Source: Euglena gracilis
Lineage: Eukaryota > Euglenida > Euglenophyceae > Euglenales
NCBI GenBank assembly: GCA_039621445.1
Contig: CP154956.1
Coordinates: 90,712,482-90,776,481 of the forward strand
Reading direction: 5' to 3'
Length of the DNA stretch: 64,000 nt
Every line of letters begins with the position of its first letter. The stretch's first letter is position 1. The notes beneath the pieces were generated by a model. The model had not been told where the DNA came from, did no database searches, and saw nothing but the letters and a program-made list of their open reading frames with translations. Below, in pieces: positions 63,826-64,000 of this stretch. The translations under genes and the position numbers were made by a program.

Positions 63826-64000
63826 TGATTTTTTCGCATTGGAGTCTAGGTAGTCCACTTCGGGACCCCGGACTCCCCCTCCCTCCCTCCCCCTTGTTCA
63901 GTTCACTTCGGAAGTGCACTAGGGGGTCCCGAGAACCCCCCCCCCCCCGTGAACCTGGATGTACTTGTTCACTTCGGGAAAAAACGGAACAACGTGGGAA
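63826..64000. other. Right-edge sequence
   Basis: C-rich with two TTCACTTCGGGA-type short repeats; no gene seen. Confidence 0.4.

Overview
The window is eukaryotic nuclear DNA dominated by mobile elements, with one host gene. The evidence is spliced exons with GT/GC...AG borders, a Ty3-type LTR retrotransposon with a chromodomain, a tyrosine-recombinase (DIRS-type) retroelement, hAT-like inverted-repeat elements with 8-bp target duplications, and interstitial TTAGGG-type repeats. I found no rRNA, tRNA, CRISPR or bacterial operon. Long introns packed with G/C homopolymers and nested repeats would suit a protist or alga with a bloated genome, but the sequence does not fix the lineage.

Layout. 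1-2.9 kb holds two related copies of a gag-like ORF on the minus strand; one runs off the left edge. From about 3.05 to 24.4 kb lies a DIRS-type element on the minus strand (gag-like region, RT, RNase H, tyrosine recombinase). Its RT gene is split by a 16.6-kb LTR retrotransposon (5729-22335) in the same orientation. That insertion has apparently identical 308-bp LTRs, a GCATTA target duplication, a tRNA-iMet-type primer site present three times, and gag, protease, RT, RNase H and integrase-chromodomain. It also has about 5.5 kb of extra ORFs between integrase and the 3' LTR.

From 24.8 to 59.7 kb four short minus-strand exons join in frame into a bL12 (L7/L12) ribosomal protein, probably mitochondrial. 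The introns are 25.5, 2.3 and 6.5 kb. The sequence start and the first presequence residues were not found and may lie beyond the right edge. Almost everything between the exons is repeat: hAT-like elements nested in each other, poly-C elements whose core motif varies between copies but is kept within a copy, a ~165-bp satellite-like unit, minisatellites, C- or CA-rich tracts, degenerate telomere-like arrays and long palindromes.

How the parts relate. The LTR element is the youngest identifiable insertion (no LTR difference seen) and has broken the DIRS element. The bL12 gene appears intact across its introns, so those repeats must be transcribed and removed if the gene works. Many element ORFs are broken by single-base shifts, several in homopolymers; real decay and consensus error cannot be separated from the sequence alone.
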